From Candidatus Caenarcanales bacterium (GTDB lineage: Bacteria > Cyanobacteriota > Vampirovibrionia > LMEP-6097), in assembly GCA_022447685.1 (NCBI GenBank), contig JAKVAO010000006.1, positions 1 through 61,958 on the forward strand: a stretch of DNA of 61,958 nucleotides. The letters run 5' to 3'. Shown piece by piece: positions 15,976 through 25,387 of the stretch. The position numbers and the translations under genes were made by a program. The notes beneath the pieces were generated by a model. The model did not search any database. It was not told the origin of the DNA and was given only the letters and a program-made list of their open reading frames with translations. Position 1 is the stretch's first letter, and each line of letters begins with the position of its first letter.

Positions 15976-18611
15976 ATTACTATTGTTGGGCGCGATCCTC
16001 TTCTGGATTTACTCTTAGTTTCGCACTTTTTTTAGCGTTGTTCTTTGCCGCATTGTTTTCAGTATTGAGCTATTTTGCAAATACTAACACTAGATTATCA
16101 TCTAAATCTTACTCTTCACTACAAGCTAAATATATAGCCGAATCAGCTAATGCAAGAGCACTTGCACTGTTAAATTCAAGAACTCTGCCAGCATTTGAAG
16201 AAGATGACGATGATTTCGAGGACGATAATGAAGATTTTGGTGATGACGATGATCTTGAGGAAGATGATGACGAGGATTTTGAAGAAGACGACGATGACTT
16301 TGGAGATGACTTTGAGGAGTCAATCTTAGAGATTCAACCACGTTACATGAATTACGTTACTGAAGATCTTTTCTATATAAATATTCAAACTGGAGAAGTT
16401 GTAAATCAAGAACAATACTCCATACTCGTTGCAAACCAAGCTAAGAATCAGGAAAATAGACCAGATGAAGCTACTGGTCAAGAATTGGATATTAGGGATC
16501 TATACTTACCTTTACCTGAGGTTAATATTTCACGTATTGGACTAATTAAAATTCCTGAGAAAACTCACTTGAAACCTGGATTTGAATTGGAAATTGCAGA
16601 TAAAGTTAGAGTTGATATTAAGCAAGACAGTATACTCAAAGAATATCTAGGTATAAGTTTTGATAGTGACTATGATTTAAGAAAACCGATCTTAAGATCC
16701 ATAAGCCCTAATTATGCAAGCCCTGGAGACTTGATTGATATTTTTGTTGATGGCGAAAATTTAAGTGCAAATGAAATAAAGTTTTCTTCAAGTGATATTG
16801 AATTAATTCAAGCTAGTGATGACGCTGCTAATCTTACTGTAAATATCAATGAAGAAGCTAAACCTGGTACTTACACTATTACTATTTCAGGTAAAAAAAT
16901 CAATTTTTATATAGCTCCTGAATTTGATCCCAATTTCAATCCACCACAGATCTACGATATTTTTATGCAAGATGAAGAGCTTGGTTTGAAACAAATGACT
17001 GAGATCAATAATAATGGCACTATGAAATCTTTGATTCTCAGAGGGAAAGACTTGGTTCATGCTGCTATAGCTCCAGTAATTGTTCCTGATATCAGAGGAA
17101 TTAATTTCACCATTAAATCTTTCAAAAATGATGAAATAGTTTTTGATTTAGATGCAAGGTCATTGCCAGCTAATAATACTTTTGCAATTAAACTTTTAAA
17201 CCAAGGGGGAGAGAGTAATTCATGGCTTGTTAATATTGTTGAAAAATCTAGTGATGAGAATAATTTAGAGCCTTTTACCGCGATTTACTCAACTCGTTTG
17301 AAACTTTTACAAGCAAACTCACTCTCAAACTTACCATGGAACTTTGATGATGATTTTGATGAAGATGATCCTGCTGATGGTGAAGTTGAAGATTCAGCTG
17401 AGGAGCAGGAAGGAAGACCAGAGGATGCAAATACTACAGTAGAACGTGATTTTAATTTACTGAACTCTGATTTAGAGACAGTTTGGCTATTAGAATCTAT
17501 TGCTACGGTTAATGGTTATACTTACAAGGAAAGTTCAATTGTTAGAAGAACTGTACCAAAAATTGCAGCTCCTTTTATTACTAATACTAGAGTTAGATTT
17601 GCATCCAAAAACTTTAAGGTACAGGGGCAAGAAATTGCTCAAGCTGAGCTGAATGATTCTCTTTCTCCAGGAGATACTTTCCTTGAATTTATTAATGAGT
17701 TTCCTCCTTTGGACGCTGATATTGAAGATGAGAATAAGCAGGTACTCGACGGTTCAGCAGTTGTTGAAGACCTCCAGCTTGATAATGCTAACAATCGCTT
17801 TCAGAGTCAAGAGATTGTTAATTTTGAAAAAGATGCTCTGGTTTCAGTAGTCTCTGAATCTAATTTTGATACTGTCTCTGATTTTGCGATTATTAAGGAA
17901 GTTGCTAATGAAGCTATTGTACTTGAGAAGCCCGCATTTAAAGAACCACATTTCATTAGAGATAGATTGGTGCAGTTTATACCAGCTGTTATAAGTACTG
18001 AATCTATTGATGAAAGGTCAGCTAAGCGTTATTTGGAACCTGAATATGCCTGGTTAGAGCTTGAAAATATTAGTGGTTTTCAAAATTTAACTAATTTACT
18101 TTTTGCTCAGATACCTTCACTGAACTACTTTAAACGTAATGAAAAAAATCAATATCCTGGCGGCTATATTGCTGACCTAAACCAAAGTGATATTTTAGCT
18201 CTTGGTGAATATTTTGACGAAGAGGAGTTTTTTGGATTAAATATTCTTCAGGGTGAAAGAAGTTTTACTAAAACTAGTCCTCTTTATGGTCAAGGTATTT
18301 TGATTATTGATACAACTGAAGGTGGTAGAAATCCTCAAGGTGGAACTGTTTCTATTGATGGTGGTTCTAAAGCTCCGAGTCAATTTAGAGGCTTAATTTA
18401 TATTATTGGTAATCTTGAGATAAAAGGCAGCTTAGATATGCAGGGAGCAATAATAGTTAAATCACCTCAAGAAGGAGCTACTATTGAAATTAACTCAGAG
18501 GGTGCTTTAGCTTATAATCAGTTAGAAATTAATAAGTTATTGTTTGATTTACCTTTTATCGTTCAGCCTGGTACTAAGAAGATAACAAAGTTGGAGAAAC
18601 ATGAATTTTAA
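15942..18611 (+). CDS. PilX-like prepilin with acidic tract and IPT-like domain
   Basis: This 889-residue protein has a type III (prepilin) leader: SSSG at 19-22, then FTLSFALFLALFFAALFSVL. There is no Glu at position +5, as in PilX-type minor pilins. Residues 86-127 are almost all Asp and Glu with Phe spacers. ILRSISPNYASPGDLIDIFV near 245 opens an IPT/TIG-like immunoglobulin fold, and a second acidic patch lies near 470. The C-terminus (LIYIIGNLEIKGSLDMQGAI) has parallel beta-helix character like PilX-associated domains. The start is GTG 15942, overlapping the hydrolase. It overlaps the next pilin gene by 11 bases, so the two are probably made together. Confidence 0.7.
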   Translation: MALLLFKHRNLDYYCWARSSSGFTLSFALFLALFFAALFSVLSYFANTNTRLSSKSYSSLQAKYIAESANARALALLNSRTLPAFEEDDDDFEDDNEDFGDDDDLEEDDDEDFEEDDDDFGDDFEESILEIQPRYMNYVTEDLFYINIQTGEVVNQEQYSILVANQAKNQENRPDEATGQELDIRDLYLPLPEVNISRIGLIKIPEKTHLKPGFELEIADKVRVDIKQDSILKEYLGISFDSDYDLRKPILRSISPNYASPGDLIDIFVDGENLSANEIKFSSSDIELIQASDDAANLTVNINEEAKPGTYTITISGKKINFYIAPEFDPNFNPPQIYDIFMQDEELGLKQMTEINNNGTMKSLILRGKDLVHAAIAPVIVPDIRGINFTIKSFKNDEIVFDLDARSLPANNTFAIKLLNQGGESNSWLVNIVEKSSDENNLEPFTAIYSTRLKLLQANSLSNLPWNFDDDFDEDDPADGEVEDSAEEQEGRPEDANTTVERDFNLLNSDLETVWLLESIATVNGYTYKESSIVRRTVPKIAAPFITNTRVRFASKNFKVQGQEIAQAELNDSLSPGDTFLEFINEFPPLDADIEDENKQVLDGSAVVEDLQLDNANNRFQSQEIVNFEKDALVSVVSESNFDTVSDFAIIKEVANEAIVLEKPAFKEPHFIRDRLVQFIPAVISTESIDERSAKRYLEPEYAWLELENISGFQNLTNLLFAQIPSLNYFKRNEKNQYPGGYIADLNQSDILALGEYFDEEEFFGLNILQGERSFTKTSPLYGQGILIIDTTEGGRNPQGGTVSIDGGSKAPSQFRGLIYIIGNLEIKGSLDMQGAIIVKSPQEGATIEINSEGALAYNQLEINKLLFDLPFIVQPGTKKITKLEKHEF
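16197..16322. repeat. acidic low-complexity coding tract
   Basis: About 42 codons of the PilX-like gene are nearly all GAT, GAC, GAA and GAG with occasional TTT or TTC, giving a repeated Asp-Asp-Phe/Glu-Asp-Phe pattern. The minus-strand frame across it is His/Arg-rich and is only the antisense of this tract. Strong negative charge with regular Phe could bind cations or a basic partner. Confidence 0.85.
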
Positions 18612-19068
18612 ATTTAATAATTCTCATACTTTGCGTAATTCTTCAGGTGTAACTCTAGCTGAATTATTAATTTCACTTGCAATAATTAGTCTCGTAATTT
18701 TTAGTATTATAAATTTCTATTCGACAAATTTACTAAATAACTCTAAAGAACTGAAAAGATCACAATTATATTACCGTGCTGTTGAAGAAATGGAATCTAT
18801 TATTGCAAAAGATTATTCAAGTTCTGAGCTGCGTGCACTTAACACAAGCTCCTCTAATATTAAATTTATAGACGATGGAAAGTATCTGCTTAAAGTTAAG
18901 GTTGAAAGTATTGACCCTAGAACTGGTATAAGTCCAGAAATATATCCGATAACTATAGAGGAAGCACCTTTACTTAAAAAAATCACTATTTCAGCAGTAA
19001 ATCTAGAAGATGCTGAATATCCCCAGAAAGCAAGGCAAATAGATTTAGTTCGCTATATTAGCCCTTAA
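18601..19068 (+). CDS. type IV prepilin-like protein (PilV/PilE type)
   Basis: The 155-residue protein has a standard prepilin N-terminus: a basic leader ending NSSG at 13-16, then VTLAELLISLAIISLVIFSI, with Glu at mature position +5. Peptidase PilD would cut after Gly16 and methylate the new end. The rest is a small globular domain without a Cys pair. It overlaps the PilX-like gene by 11 bases. The two together look like a minor-pilin set for a type IV pilus or a competence pseudopilus, which fits the ComEC gene at 49099-51033. Confidence 0.83.
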   Translation: MNFKFNNSHTLRNSSGVTLAELLISLAIISLVIFSIINFYSTNLLNNSKELKRSQLYYRAVEEMESIIAKDYSSSELRALNTSSSNIKFIDDGKYLLKVKVESIDPRTGISPEIYPITIEEAPLLKKITISAVNLEDAEYPQKARQIDLVRYISP

Positions 19069-19069
19069 A

Positions 19070-19107
19070 TTGACAATACGTATTATTTTTGCTAGGATAA
19101 TACGTAT
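19070..19107 (+). promoter_or_regulatory. promoter overlapped by an 11-bp dyad (ATACGTATTAT / ATAATACGTAT)
   Basis: TTGACA at 19070-19075 is a perfect -35 box; TAGGAT at 19093-19098 (17-base spacing) or the nearby GATAAT can serve as the -10. ATACGTATTAT at 19076-19086 and its exact reverse complement at 19097-19107 flank the -10, and each holds the palindrome ATACGTAT. The layout is that of an operator covering a promoter. A hairpin in RNA ending the pilin transcript is an alternative. Confidence 0.6.
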
Positions 19108-19130
19108 ATACCATAGGAGTATAGTGTAAA

Positions 19131-20321
19131 TTGGGCATCTCAGCCACTAAATCATTACCTGGTATGGATCGCTTATTGGGATCCCTGAATAGTCATGACC
19201 AGATTTACGGTTTAGGTGCGGGAAAAGGAAGTTCTAAATCTTCAGGAGTTGGAAGAAATAAAGGTAATATTTTAGGTGCAGTACCAAGTAGTGTTTTACC
19301 TGGTAAGCATATGGATAAGCTGGAGGCAGTTTTAAAGCATGTACTTGAAGCTCTTCACGCACCATTCATGAGACCTCTAAAAATTGCAAATGAAGTATCT
19401 GGTGGGATACTCGGTGAGTTTGCGCATGGTTTTGTTGATAAAGCTTATATCACTGGTTACAGATTCTTTCCACATAAGTTAATTGGAAACTCTTTGAAAT
19501 CTATAAAAGATAAGATCTTAGGAATATCTCAAGTCAGCGATGTAACTAAAAAAGTCTCTGACCATAAGATTTTCAAGAAACTTAATTTTAAAATAGATGA
19601 AAAATTTGCAGAAGAGATATTGAATATCATAGGTAAGGCTTATGATCCTAATTTTATTAAACATGCTAACGATTACTTCATGGATGAAAATGGCGATATG
19701 GTCTTTTTCTCCAAGGCTTTAAAGCAAGGTGAATTACCTTATCAATTACTTGCTAAGCATGTTATTGAAGAAGCTCAAAGATCTTTATTTGAAAAAGGAG
19801 GACAATTACTATTAGGTAAAGGAGATCAAGATGATTTAGATATAGACGCTGAGATGACTAATCAAAATCTTGATGAGAAAGTGAAAAAGGAAGAAAAAGG
19901 AGCTAAGAATAATATAGTCAAAAATGAGGCTAAAAGAAAAACAGAGAAAAACAATAAAACTAAAGAAAGAAAAGCTGAGACCAAGAAAAAATTAGAAAAT
20001 GCAAATAGTGGTAGAGAGAAAGCTAAAGTCTATGCTGAAGATATCGTAGATTCTACTTATGAAACAGTAGAAAATGTCGCAGATAGAGCAGGCAAAGCTG
20101 TGACAGCAACTAAATCTGGAGCACAAAAGACTTTTAGTTCTGCTAAGAAATTTGTTAATTCTAAGTTGAATAATGATTCTAAAGATTTGGGTGAAATCAA
20201 AGAAGAAAAGGGAGGTTTATTCGGAGGGATTACTAAAGTAATTGGTTCTTTAGTATTTAAAACCAGAATGAAATTGCAACATATACCACTACCAGGTTTT
20301 AAAGCTATATTCGGGGTTTAA
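19131..20321 (+). CDS. hypothetical soluble protein with Lys/Glu-rich region
   Basis: I do not recognise this 396-residue protein. The N-terminal 60 residues are Gly/Ser-rich and low in charge, with no signal peptide. Residues 60-230 look globular and helical. Residues about 235-300 are nearly all Lys, Glu, Asn and Ala (KNEAKRKTEKNNKTKERK), and residues 305-360 carry an amphipathic pattern like late-embryogenesis-type repeats (TYETVENVADRAGKAV). I chose TTG 19131 because AGGAG lies 11 bases before it; an ATG at 19164 is the alternative. It has the strong -35 and dyad promoter just upstream, so it is probably a regulated single-gene unit. Confidence 0.6.
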   Translation: MGISATKSLPGMDRLLGSLNSHDQIYGLGAGKGSSKSSGVGRNKGNILGAVPSSVLPGKHMDKLEAVLKHVLEALHAPFMRPLKIANEVSGGILGEFAHGFVDKAYITGYRFFPHKLIGNSLKSIKDKILGISQVSDVTKKVSDHKIFKKLNFKIDEKFAEEILNIIGKAYDPNFIKHANDYFMDENGDMVFFSKALKQGELPYQLLAKHVIEEAQRSLFEKGGQLLLGKGDQDDLDIDAEMTNQNLDEKVKKEEKGAKNNIVKNEAKRKTEKNNKTKERKAETKKKLENANSGREKAKVYAEDIVDSTYETVENVADRAGKAVTATKSGAQKTFSSAKKFVNSKLNNDSKDLGEIKEEKGGLFGGITKVIGSLVFKTRMKLQHIPLPGFKAIFGV

Positions 20322-20349
20322 AGTTAAATCAAAATATTTAAATCAGAAT

Positions 20350-21723
20350 CTAGGCAGATTTTTTCTCTTTATTAGTAACATTTTCAGAGTTTACTTTCTT
20401 AAGAGGTGTTACTGTCGCTAGTTTGAGATCTTCAACCATATCTTCAGTAATGGTGATTTCCTTGATTTCTTCTTGAGAAGGAGCTTCAAACATAATATCT
20501 TTCATTATTTCTTCGATAATACTTCTAAGTGCTCTTGCTCCCATTTTACGTTTTTGGGCTTTTTGAGCGATTTTCTCTATAGCTTCATCTGTAAAATTAA
20601 GTTCAATTCCATCTAACTCTAATAATTTTCTATATTGTTTAACTAGTGAGTTTTTAGGTTGAGTCAGAATTAATTTGAGAGTCTCGGTATCAGGAGCATC
20701 TAAGCTCGCTATAACTGGAACTCTACCTACAAACTCAGGAATAATACCGAACTGAACTAAATCTTCTGGCTCTGCATACTTAAATGCTTTAGATAGTTTT
20801 TGATTTTTTTCATCTTCAGATAAACTATCTGCACCAAAACCTACACTTACATTGGATTTCTCTTTTCTTTTCTCAATGATTTGTTCAAGTCCAACGAAGG
20901 CACCACCACAGATAAATAAAATATTATGAGTATCAAGTTCAATCATTTCAGCGTGTGGATGTTTTCTAGAACCTTGAGCTGGAATACTAGCTTTAGTTCC
21001 CTCAACTAATTTAAGCAGAGCTTGTTGAACTCCTTCACCTGAAACATCTCTAGTTATAGATGGATTCTCAGACTTTCTTGAAATTTTATCGATTTCATCT
21101 ATGTAAATAATACCCATTTCTGCTTTGTTCTGGTCACCATCAGCGTTTTGGTAAAGTCTCTGTAGCATATTTTCAGCGTCTTCACCAACATAACCTGACT
21201 CTGTAATGGTTGTAGCATCAGCCATAGCAAATGGAACTTTCAGGTATTTAGCCAAAGTCTCAACTATATGGGTTTTACCACTTCCAGTTGGACCAAGAAG
21301 AAGAATATTAGATTTGTTAATTGTTACATTTTCTTCTTCACTAGCTTCTTGCTCTAAATCAACAACAGCTTCTTTAACAATGCTAGCAGCGTTATTATTA
21401 ATTCTCTTATAGTGATTATAAACAGCTACAGATAGGGTTTTCTTTGCGATCTCGTTACCGATAACGTACTCGTCTAAATGCTCTTTGATTTGTTTTGGTT
21501 TAGGTAGATTAGTGAAATCTAAATCATCCAGAAGCTTCTCTTCTTCTTTAGCAGCTTCAACAGGACTAAGAGTTTCAATAATTCCCTCATCCTTCAAAAT
21601 CTCTAAACATAAAGATATGCATTCATCACATATATAGATTCCAGGACCAGCTACCAATTTCTTTACTTGGTCCTGACTCTTTCCACAAAAAGAGCACTTA
21701 AGTAATCCGTTATTTTTGAGCAT
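20350..21723 (-). CDS. clpX: ATP-dependent Clp protease ATP-binding subunit ClpX
   Basis: ClpX unfolds tagged proteins and feeds them to ClpP. The N-terminal zinc finger has Cys10, Cys13, Cys32 and Cys35. The AAA+ module has Walker A GPTGSGKT at residues 144-151, Walker B IIYIDEIDKIS near 205, and the sensor and C-terminal small domain (KRKMGARALRSIIEE). VGFGA is the loop that docks in ClpP pockets. Length 457 is slightly above average because of extra acidic residues around 118-135. It lies 41 bases after clpP on the same strand, the common bacterial arrangement. Confidence 0.96.
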   Translation of the reverse strand: MLKNNGLLKCSFCGKSQDQVKKLVAGPGIYICDECISLCLEILKDEGIIETLSPVEAAKEEEKLLDDLDFTNLPKPKQIKEHLDEYVIGNEIAKKTLSVAVYNHYKRINNNAASIVKEAVVDLEQEASEEENVTINKSNILLLGPTGSGKTHIVETLAKYLKVPFAMADATTITESGYVGEDAENMLQRLYQNADGDQNKAEMGIIYIDEIDKISRKSENPSITRDVSGEGVQQALLKLVEGTKASIPAQGSRKHPHAEMIELDTHNILFICGGAFVGLEQIIEKRKEKSNVSVGFGADSLSEDEKNQKLSKAFKYAEPEDLVQFGIIPEFVGRVPVIASLDAPDTETLKLILTQPKNSLVKQYRKLLELDGIELNFTDEAIEKIAQKAQKRKMGARALRSIIEEIMKDIMFEAPSQEEIKEITITEDMVEDLKLATVTPLKKVNSENVTNKEKKSA

Positions 21724-21764
21724 TTATTATTTTATATCACTAAGAAAATCAATTTAAATACAGT

Positions 21765-22487
21765 TTAAAGATTCTCATCAGTGTCCATATTAGTAGGTTT
21801 CTTAGAAACTACTTTATCAACGATACCATATTCTTTAGCTTCATGTGCATTCATGATGTAGTCTCTATCTGTATCCTGTGTAACTTTATCTAGAGGTTGA
21901 TTACAGTTATCTGCAAGAATTTCATTAAGCATTTTCTTCATTCTAAGAATTTCATTTGCTTGAATTTCAATGTCAGAAGCTTGACCTTGAGCGCCACCAA
22001 GAGGTTGGTGAATAAGAACTCTAGAATGAGGAAGAGCCATTCTCTTGCCTTTAGAACCAGAACTTAATAAGAAAGCTCCCATACTTGCACATTGACCAAG
22101 ACAGAATGTTGCAACGTCAGGTCCAATATGTTGCATAGTGTCGTACATAGCAAGTCCAGCAGTTACAGAACCACCAGGGCTGTTGATATAAACATAAACA
22201 TCTTTACTAGAATCTTCAGAATCTAATAATAGAAGCTGACCTACAAAAATACTAGAAACTATGTCGTTAACTTCTGAAGACAAGAACACAATTCTTTCTC
22301 TTAATAATCTTGAGAATAGGTCAAAACTTCTTTCACCTTTAGGTGTAGTTTCAATAACATTAGGAACATAACCAGAAATACTACTGATTGACTGTCCTTG
22401 AAGGTCTAGAGGGTTAATTAAACCGTAGTTTTCACATATAGCCTTGATATCTGCTTTAGTTTCACGTTTGATACTTTTATAATCCAT
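21765..22487 (-). CDS. clpP: ATP-dependent Clp protease proteolytic subunit ClpP
   Basis: ClpP is the serine peptidase that forms the double-heptamer chamber. The triad is visible: Ser135 in GQCASMGAFLL, His160 in SRVLIHQPLGG, and Asp209 in QDTDRDYIM. INSPGGSVTAGLAMYD is the oligomer and oxyanion strand. At 240 residues it has about 40 more N-terminal residues than typical ClpP, which could be a propeptide; the extension matches nothing I know. The acyl-enzyme mechanism and partner ClpX follow from family knowledge. Confidence 0.96.
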   Translation of the reverse strand: MDYKSIKRETKADIKAICENYGLINPLDLQGQSISSISGYVPNVIETTPKGERSFDLFSRLLRERIVFLSSEVNDIVSSIFVGQLLLLDSEDSSKDVYVYINSPGGSVTAGLAMYDTMQHIGPDVATFCLGQCASMGAFLLSSGSKGKRMALPHSRVLIHQPLGGAQGQASDIEIQANEILRMKKMLNEILADNCNQPLDKVTQDTDRDYIMNAHEAKEYGIVDKVVSKKPTNMDTDENL

Positions 22488-22542
22488 AATAATGAATTTA
22501 TCATGTATTTAGAATCAAGTCTATTAGCTTTAGCTATTATTT

Positions 22543-24012
22543 ATGAATAGTTGTAGTGAGTCCAAAATTTTAATGAAACTTATAGAAAATATCAGTAATT
22601 ATTCTGGAAATGACTACCTAGCATTTCATTGTCCTACTCATATAGGTAGAAATGGTTTTGCTGATGATTTAACTGAATTGCCTGGTTTGGATAATTTACA
22701 ATACCCTTCTGCTGAATTAGCTTTAGCACAAGAAGAAATTGCAAGTTTTTTTAGAGCGGAGCGCAGTTATCTACTTACAGGTGGAGCAAGCCTTGGCTTG
22801 CAAGTAGCTTTGCTTGCATTAGATTTAGAGTTCTATAGATCACAAAATATTGATGGAAATACTTTAGGATCTCAGGGTTTTACCGCAAGAAAGAAAAAAT
22901 TACTGCTAGCTAGAAATGTCCATAAATCTGTGATTGCAGCTATATTACAAACTGGTTTTGATATTGATTTTCTTGAACTTGAATATAACTCTGGCTTAGA
23001 TCTTTACACTGCTCCTGATTTTTCTAGAATTAGCTCTAAAGATTTGGAATCTGGATTTGATACTTTTGATGAATTTCTGGACTTCGTTAACCAGGAATAT
23101 TGTGGCTTTATACTCACTAATCCAAGTTATGAGGGTTTTTACACGGATTTATCTCTCCTTGATAATCTTGAAATTCCTCTTATTGTTGATGAAGCTCATG
23201 GCGCACATTATTATTTCTCTGATGATTTACCGAGTGGAGCTTTAAGTGCTGGAGCTGATCTTGTAATTCAGTCTTGGCATAAATGCCTTGGAGCTTTGAC
23301 TCAGTCTGCTGTGGTTCATTTGAATAAAGATTCTAAAATTTCTCAAGCATCTTTTGAAGATTCTCTCAGGCTGCTGCATACTACTAGTCCTAGTTATTTG
23401 ATTATTAAAAGTATTTTGGAACAGTTTACTTTGTTTAAGTCTAATGGGGAGAGCTTACTAAAAAACTTAGAACTTAATCAAAGATTAGTTTCTGATAAAT
23501 ATCTTTCCCGAACTAATCATGATTTTACTAGGATGCTTCTTAAGGTCCCTGATTCTATGAGTTTAGAAGATTTTGATTCTTTGCTGGAGGTAAATGGGGT
23601 TTTTTATGAGGCTTTTTCGAATAAATCAGTTTTATTGTTTTTGAGTGTTTATCATAATGAAGATGATTTCCAGAAACTAGAGAGTATTCTAGAGAAGATT
23701 TACTCGAAATTAGAGCAAGATACGATTCATGCGAAGCCAATTGCTGAAGTGAAACAGGACTTAGAGCAAGTAAATAATTTTAATTTTGCAAAGCAAGTCA
23801 TAAACCCCAAATATGCTTATACTCAAGCTTTTGAACTAGTTGATCTGAATGATTCCTTGGATAGAATCTCGGCTGATTTCTTTGCATTATGTCCACCAGG
23901 CTTTCCAGTCATCATTCCTGGGCAAATAATTAATAGAAGTATTATTGATCATTTGAAAAATTCTGAGGATTTCATGAATTTACAAGATGGCAAGATTAAA
24001 GTACTTTTATAA
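22543..24012 (+). CDS. Orn/Lys/Arg decarboxylase-family PLP enzyme
   Basis: The 489-residue protein belongs to the fold-type I PLP decarboxylases for ornithine, lysine or arginine, which make polyamines. YLLTGGASLGLQVALLAL binds the cofactor phosphate, VHKSVIAAILQTG is the substrate loop, LIVDEAHGAHYYF holds the Asp that contacts the pyridine nitrogen, and SWHKCLGALTQSA carries the Schiff-base Lys247. PPGFPVIIPGQII is typical of the C-terminal domain. The substrate cannot be decided by eye. The length fits the short forms common in Firmicutes and cyanobacteria (SpeA-like or YaaO-like). It is followed after 9 bases by two TrpF-like genes. Confidence 0.85.
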   Translation: MNSCSESKILMKLIENISNYSGNDYLAFHCPTHIGRNGFADDLTELPGLDNLQYPSAELALAQEEIASFFRAERSYLLTGGASLGLQVALLALDLEFYRSQNIDGNTLGSQGFTARKKKLLLARNVHKSVIAAILQTGFDIDFLELEYNSGLDLYTAPDFSRISSKDLESGFDTFDEFLDFVNQEYCGFILTNPSYEGFYTDLSLLDNLEIPLIVDEAHGAHYYFSDDLPSGALSAGADLVIQSWHKCLGALTQSAVVHLNKDSKISQASFEDSLRLLHTTSPSYLIIKSILEQFTLFKSNGESLLKNLELNQRLVSDKYLSRTNHDFTRMLLKVPDSMSLEDFDSLLEVNGVFYEAFSNKSVLLFLSVYHNEDDFQKLESILEKIYSKLEQDTIHAKPIAEVKQDLEQVNNFNFAKQVINPKYAYTQAFELVDLNDSLDRISADFFALCPPGFPVIIPGQIINRSIIDHLKNSEDFMNLQDGKIKVLL

Positions 24013-24021
24013 CTAGAGCTA

Positions 24022-24711
24022 GTGCGACCTAAGATCAAAATATCTGGAATATTTAGTGCTGACGACGCGAGTACGGCCATAGATCTTGGTGCAGATTATA
24101 TTTCTTTTGATCATATAAATAGCTCCAAAAGATTTTTGGACTTTACTCAGATATCAGCTATAGCTGAAAATATGTCAGTGAACCAGAGACGTAAAATGGT
24201 TCTTGCAACGAATATGACTGGCTATGATTCACTGCTTCATTTCTTGACTAAGTCTGAGATTAAGATGATTGAACCTAGTAATAACTGTTTGCAGCCAAGC
24301 GACTTAATGAAACTGCGGAGAATGGGGATTAAAGTGTTTCACAAGATAGTTTTGAGTAGTTCCTCAGATATTTTTAATATCAATTTACAGAAAGATACCT
24401 ATGATTATGTGATCTTCGATATTAGACCTTCTTTTGTATCACGTATGGATAGGTTCACTCGTAATTATAAAGTTGCAAGAATAGTAAGAGACATATTCTC
24501 TGATATAAAAGCCAATGTCAGTCTTGATTTCTATGGAGTTGGTGGTGAATTAAATCTCGAGAGTATATTTACGTTCATACAGGTTGGGCAACCAGATTTG
24601 ATAGATTTATCACTTCAATTTGAAAATCAGCATTCTTTTTACAAGTCACATGATAAAATGCGTGCATTTTTTGGTAAATTGAATACAGTGTTCCCTAATG
24701 TTAAAAATTAA
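24022..24711 (+). CDS. degenerate TrpF-like protein (first of a tandem pair)
   Basis: The 229-residue protein shares length and overall pattern with the TrpF-like protein encoded next to it. It opens KIKISGIFSADDASTAIDLGADY, where phosphoribosylanthranilate isomerases have Lys-Ile-Cys-Gly-Ile-Thr: the catalytic Cys is Ser8. An Asp remains in YVIFDIRP at the second catalytic place, but the Gly-Gly-Thr-Gly phosphate loop is lost. It is therefore unlikely to be an isomerase; it may be a partner subunit or a ligand-binding relative. Start GTG 24022, 9 bases after the decarboxylase. It overlaps its neighbour by 14 bases. Confidence 0.7.
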   Translation: MRPKIKISGIFSADDASTAIDLGADYISFDHINSSKRFLDFTQISAIAENMSVNQRRKMVLATNMTGYDSLLHFLTKSEIKMIEPSNNCLQPSDLMKLRRMGIKVFHKIVLSSSSDIFNINLQKDTYDYVIFDIRPSFVSRMDRFTRNYKVARIVRDIFSDIKANVSLDFYGVGGELNLESIFTFIQVGQPDLIDLSLQFENQHSFYKSHDKMRAFFGKLNTVFPNVKN

Positions 24712-25387
24712 GATATGCGGTATTACAAATGTTTTCGATGCTCAAAAAGCACTAATGCTTTCTGCTGACTACATGGGTTTTAACAATATTAAAGGCACCA
24801 AGCGATTTATGGATGTCGCTGATATTGTTGAGATCGTTAACCGTGTACCTGAGAGTTTGAGAGATAAATGTGTTTTACTTGCTCGTGAACAGGATATTAT
24901 GGATATTGTTAAACTCGCTAAATCTATGGGTATTACGGCGATTCAACCATATATTCCGGAAGATTCGCATACTAATGTCGATGCTTACTTCAAAAAAGCT
25001 AGAGATCTAGGGATGAAAGTTTTTAGAGTTATTCATATTGAGAATAAAAGATCTTTGATGGAAATGAAGATTGACCTAGAATCTGCTGATTATTTTATAC
25101 TCGACACCAAATCTACTAAAGATCCAACAGCCATGGGTGGTACTGGTGAAGCTTTTGATTGGTATTTGTATAACTGCGCTAAGGAGATTTTACCTGAATC
25201 TAGAATGTGCCTTGCTGGTGGTTTGAATATCGATAATATTGAAGAGGCATTAGAGGAAACTTCTACAGGGATAATTGATTTGTGTACTGGACTTGAAGAA
25301 ATGCCAGGTTTGAAAAATCATGAGAAAATGGATGCTTTTTTCGAGAAGATTAAGACTATTCAGAATATTTCTTCTTCGGCTGCTTAA
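24698..25387 (+). CDS. trpF: phosphoribosylanthranilate isomerase-like protein
   Basis: TrpF converts N-(5-phosphoribosyl)anthranilate to CdRP in tryptophan synthesis. Here KIKICGITNVFDAQKALMLSADY carries the catalytic Cys7, ILDTKST the catalytic Asp136, GGTGEAFDW at 147-155 the phosphate loop, and LAGGLNIDNI the second phosphate site. The usual C-terminal Ser-Ser-Gly-Val-Glu is replaced by LCTGLEEMPG, so substrate binding may be changed. No other trp genes are near. It follows a diverged copy and overlaps it by 14 bases. I favour a real or recently specialised TrpF. Confidence 0.75.
   Translation: MLKIKICGITNVFDAQKALMLSADYMGFNNIKGTKRFMDVADIVEIVNRVPESLRDKCVLLAREQDIMDIVKLAKSMGITAIQPYIPEDSHTNVDAYFKKARDLGMKVFRVIHIENKRSLMEMKIDLESADYFILDTKSTKDPTAMGGTGEAFDWYLYNCAKEILPESRMCLAGGLNIDNIEEALEETSTGIIDLCTGLEEMPGLKNHEKMDAFFEKIKTIQNISSSAA

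Noticed and set aside
16147..16341. His/Arg-rich minus-strand frame
   Set aside because: It mirrors the acidic tract of the PilX-like gene and has no independent support.
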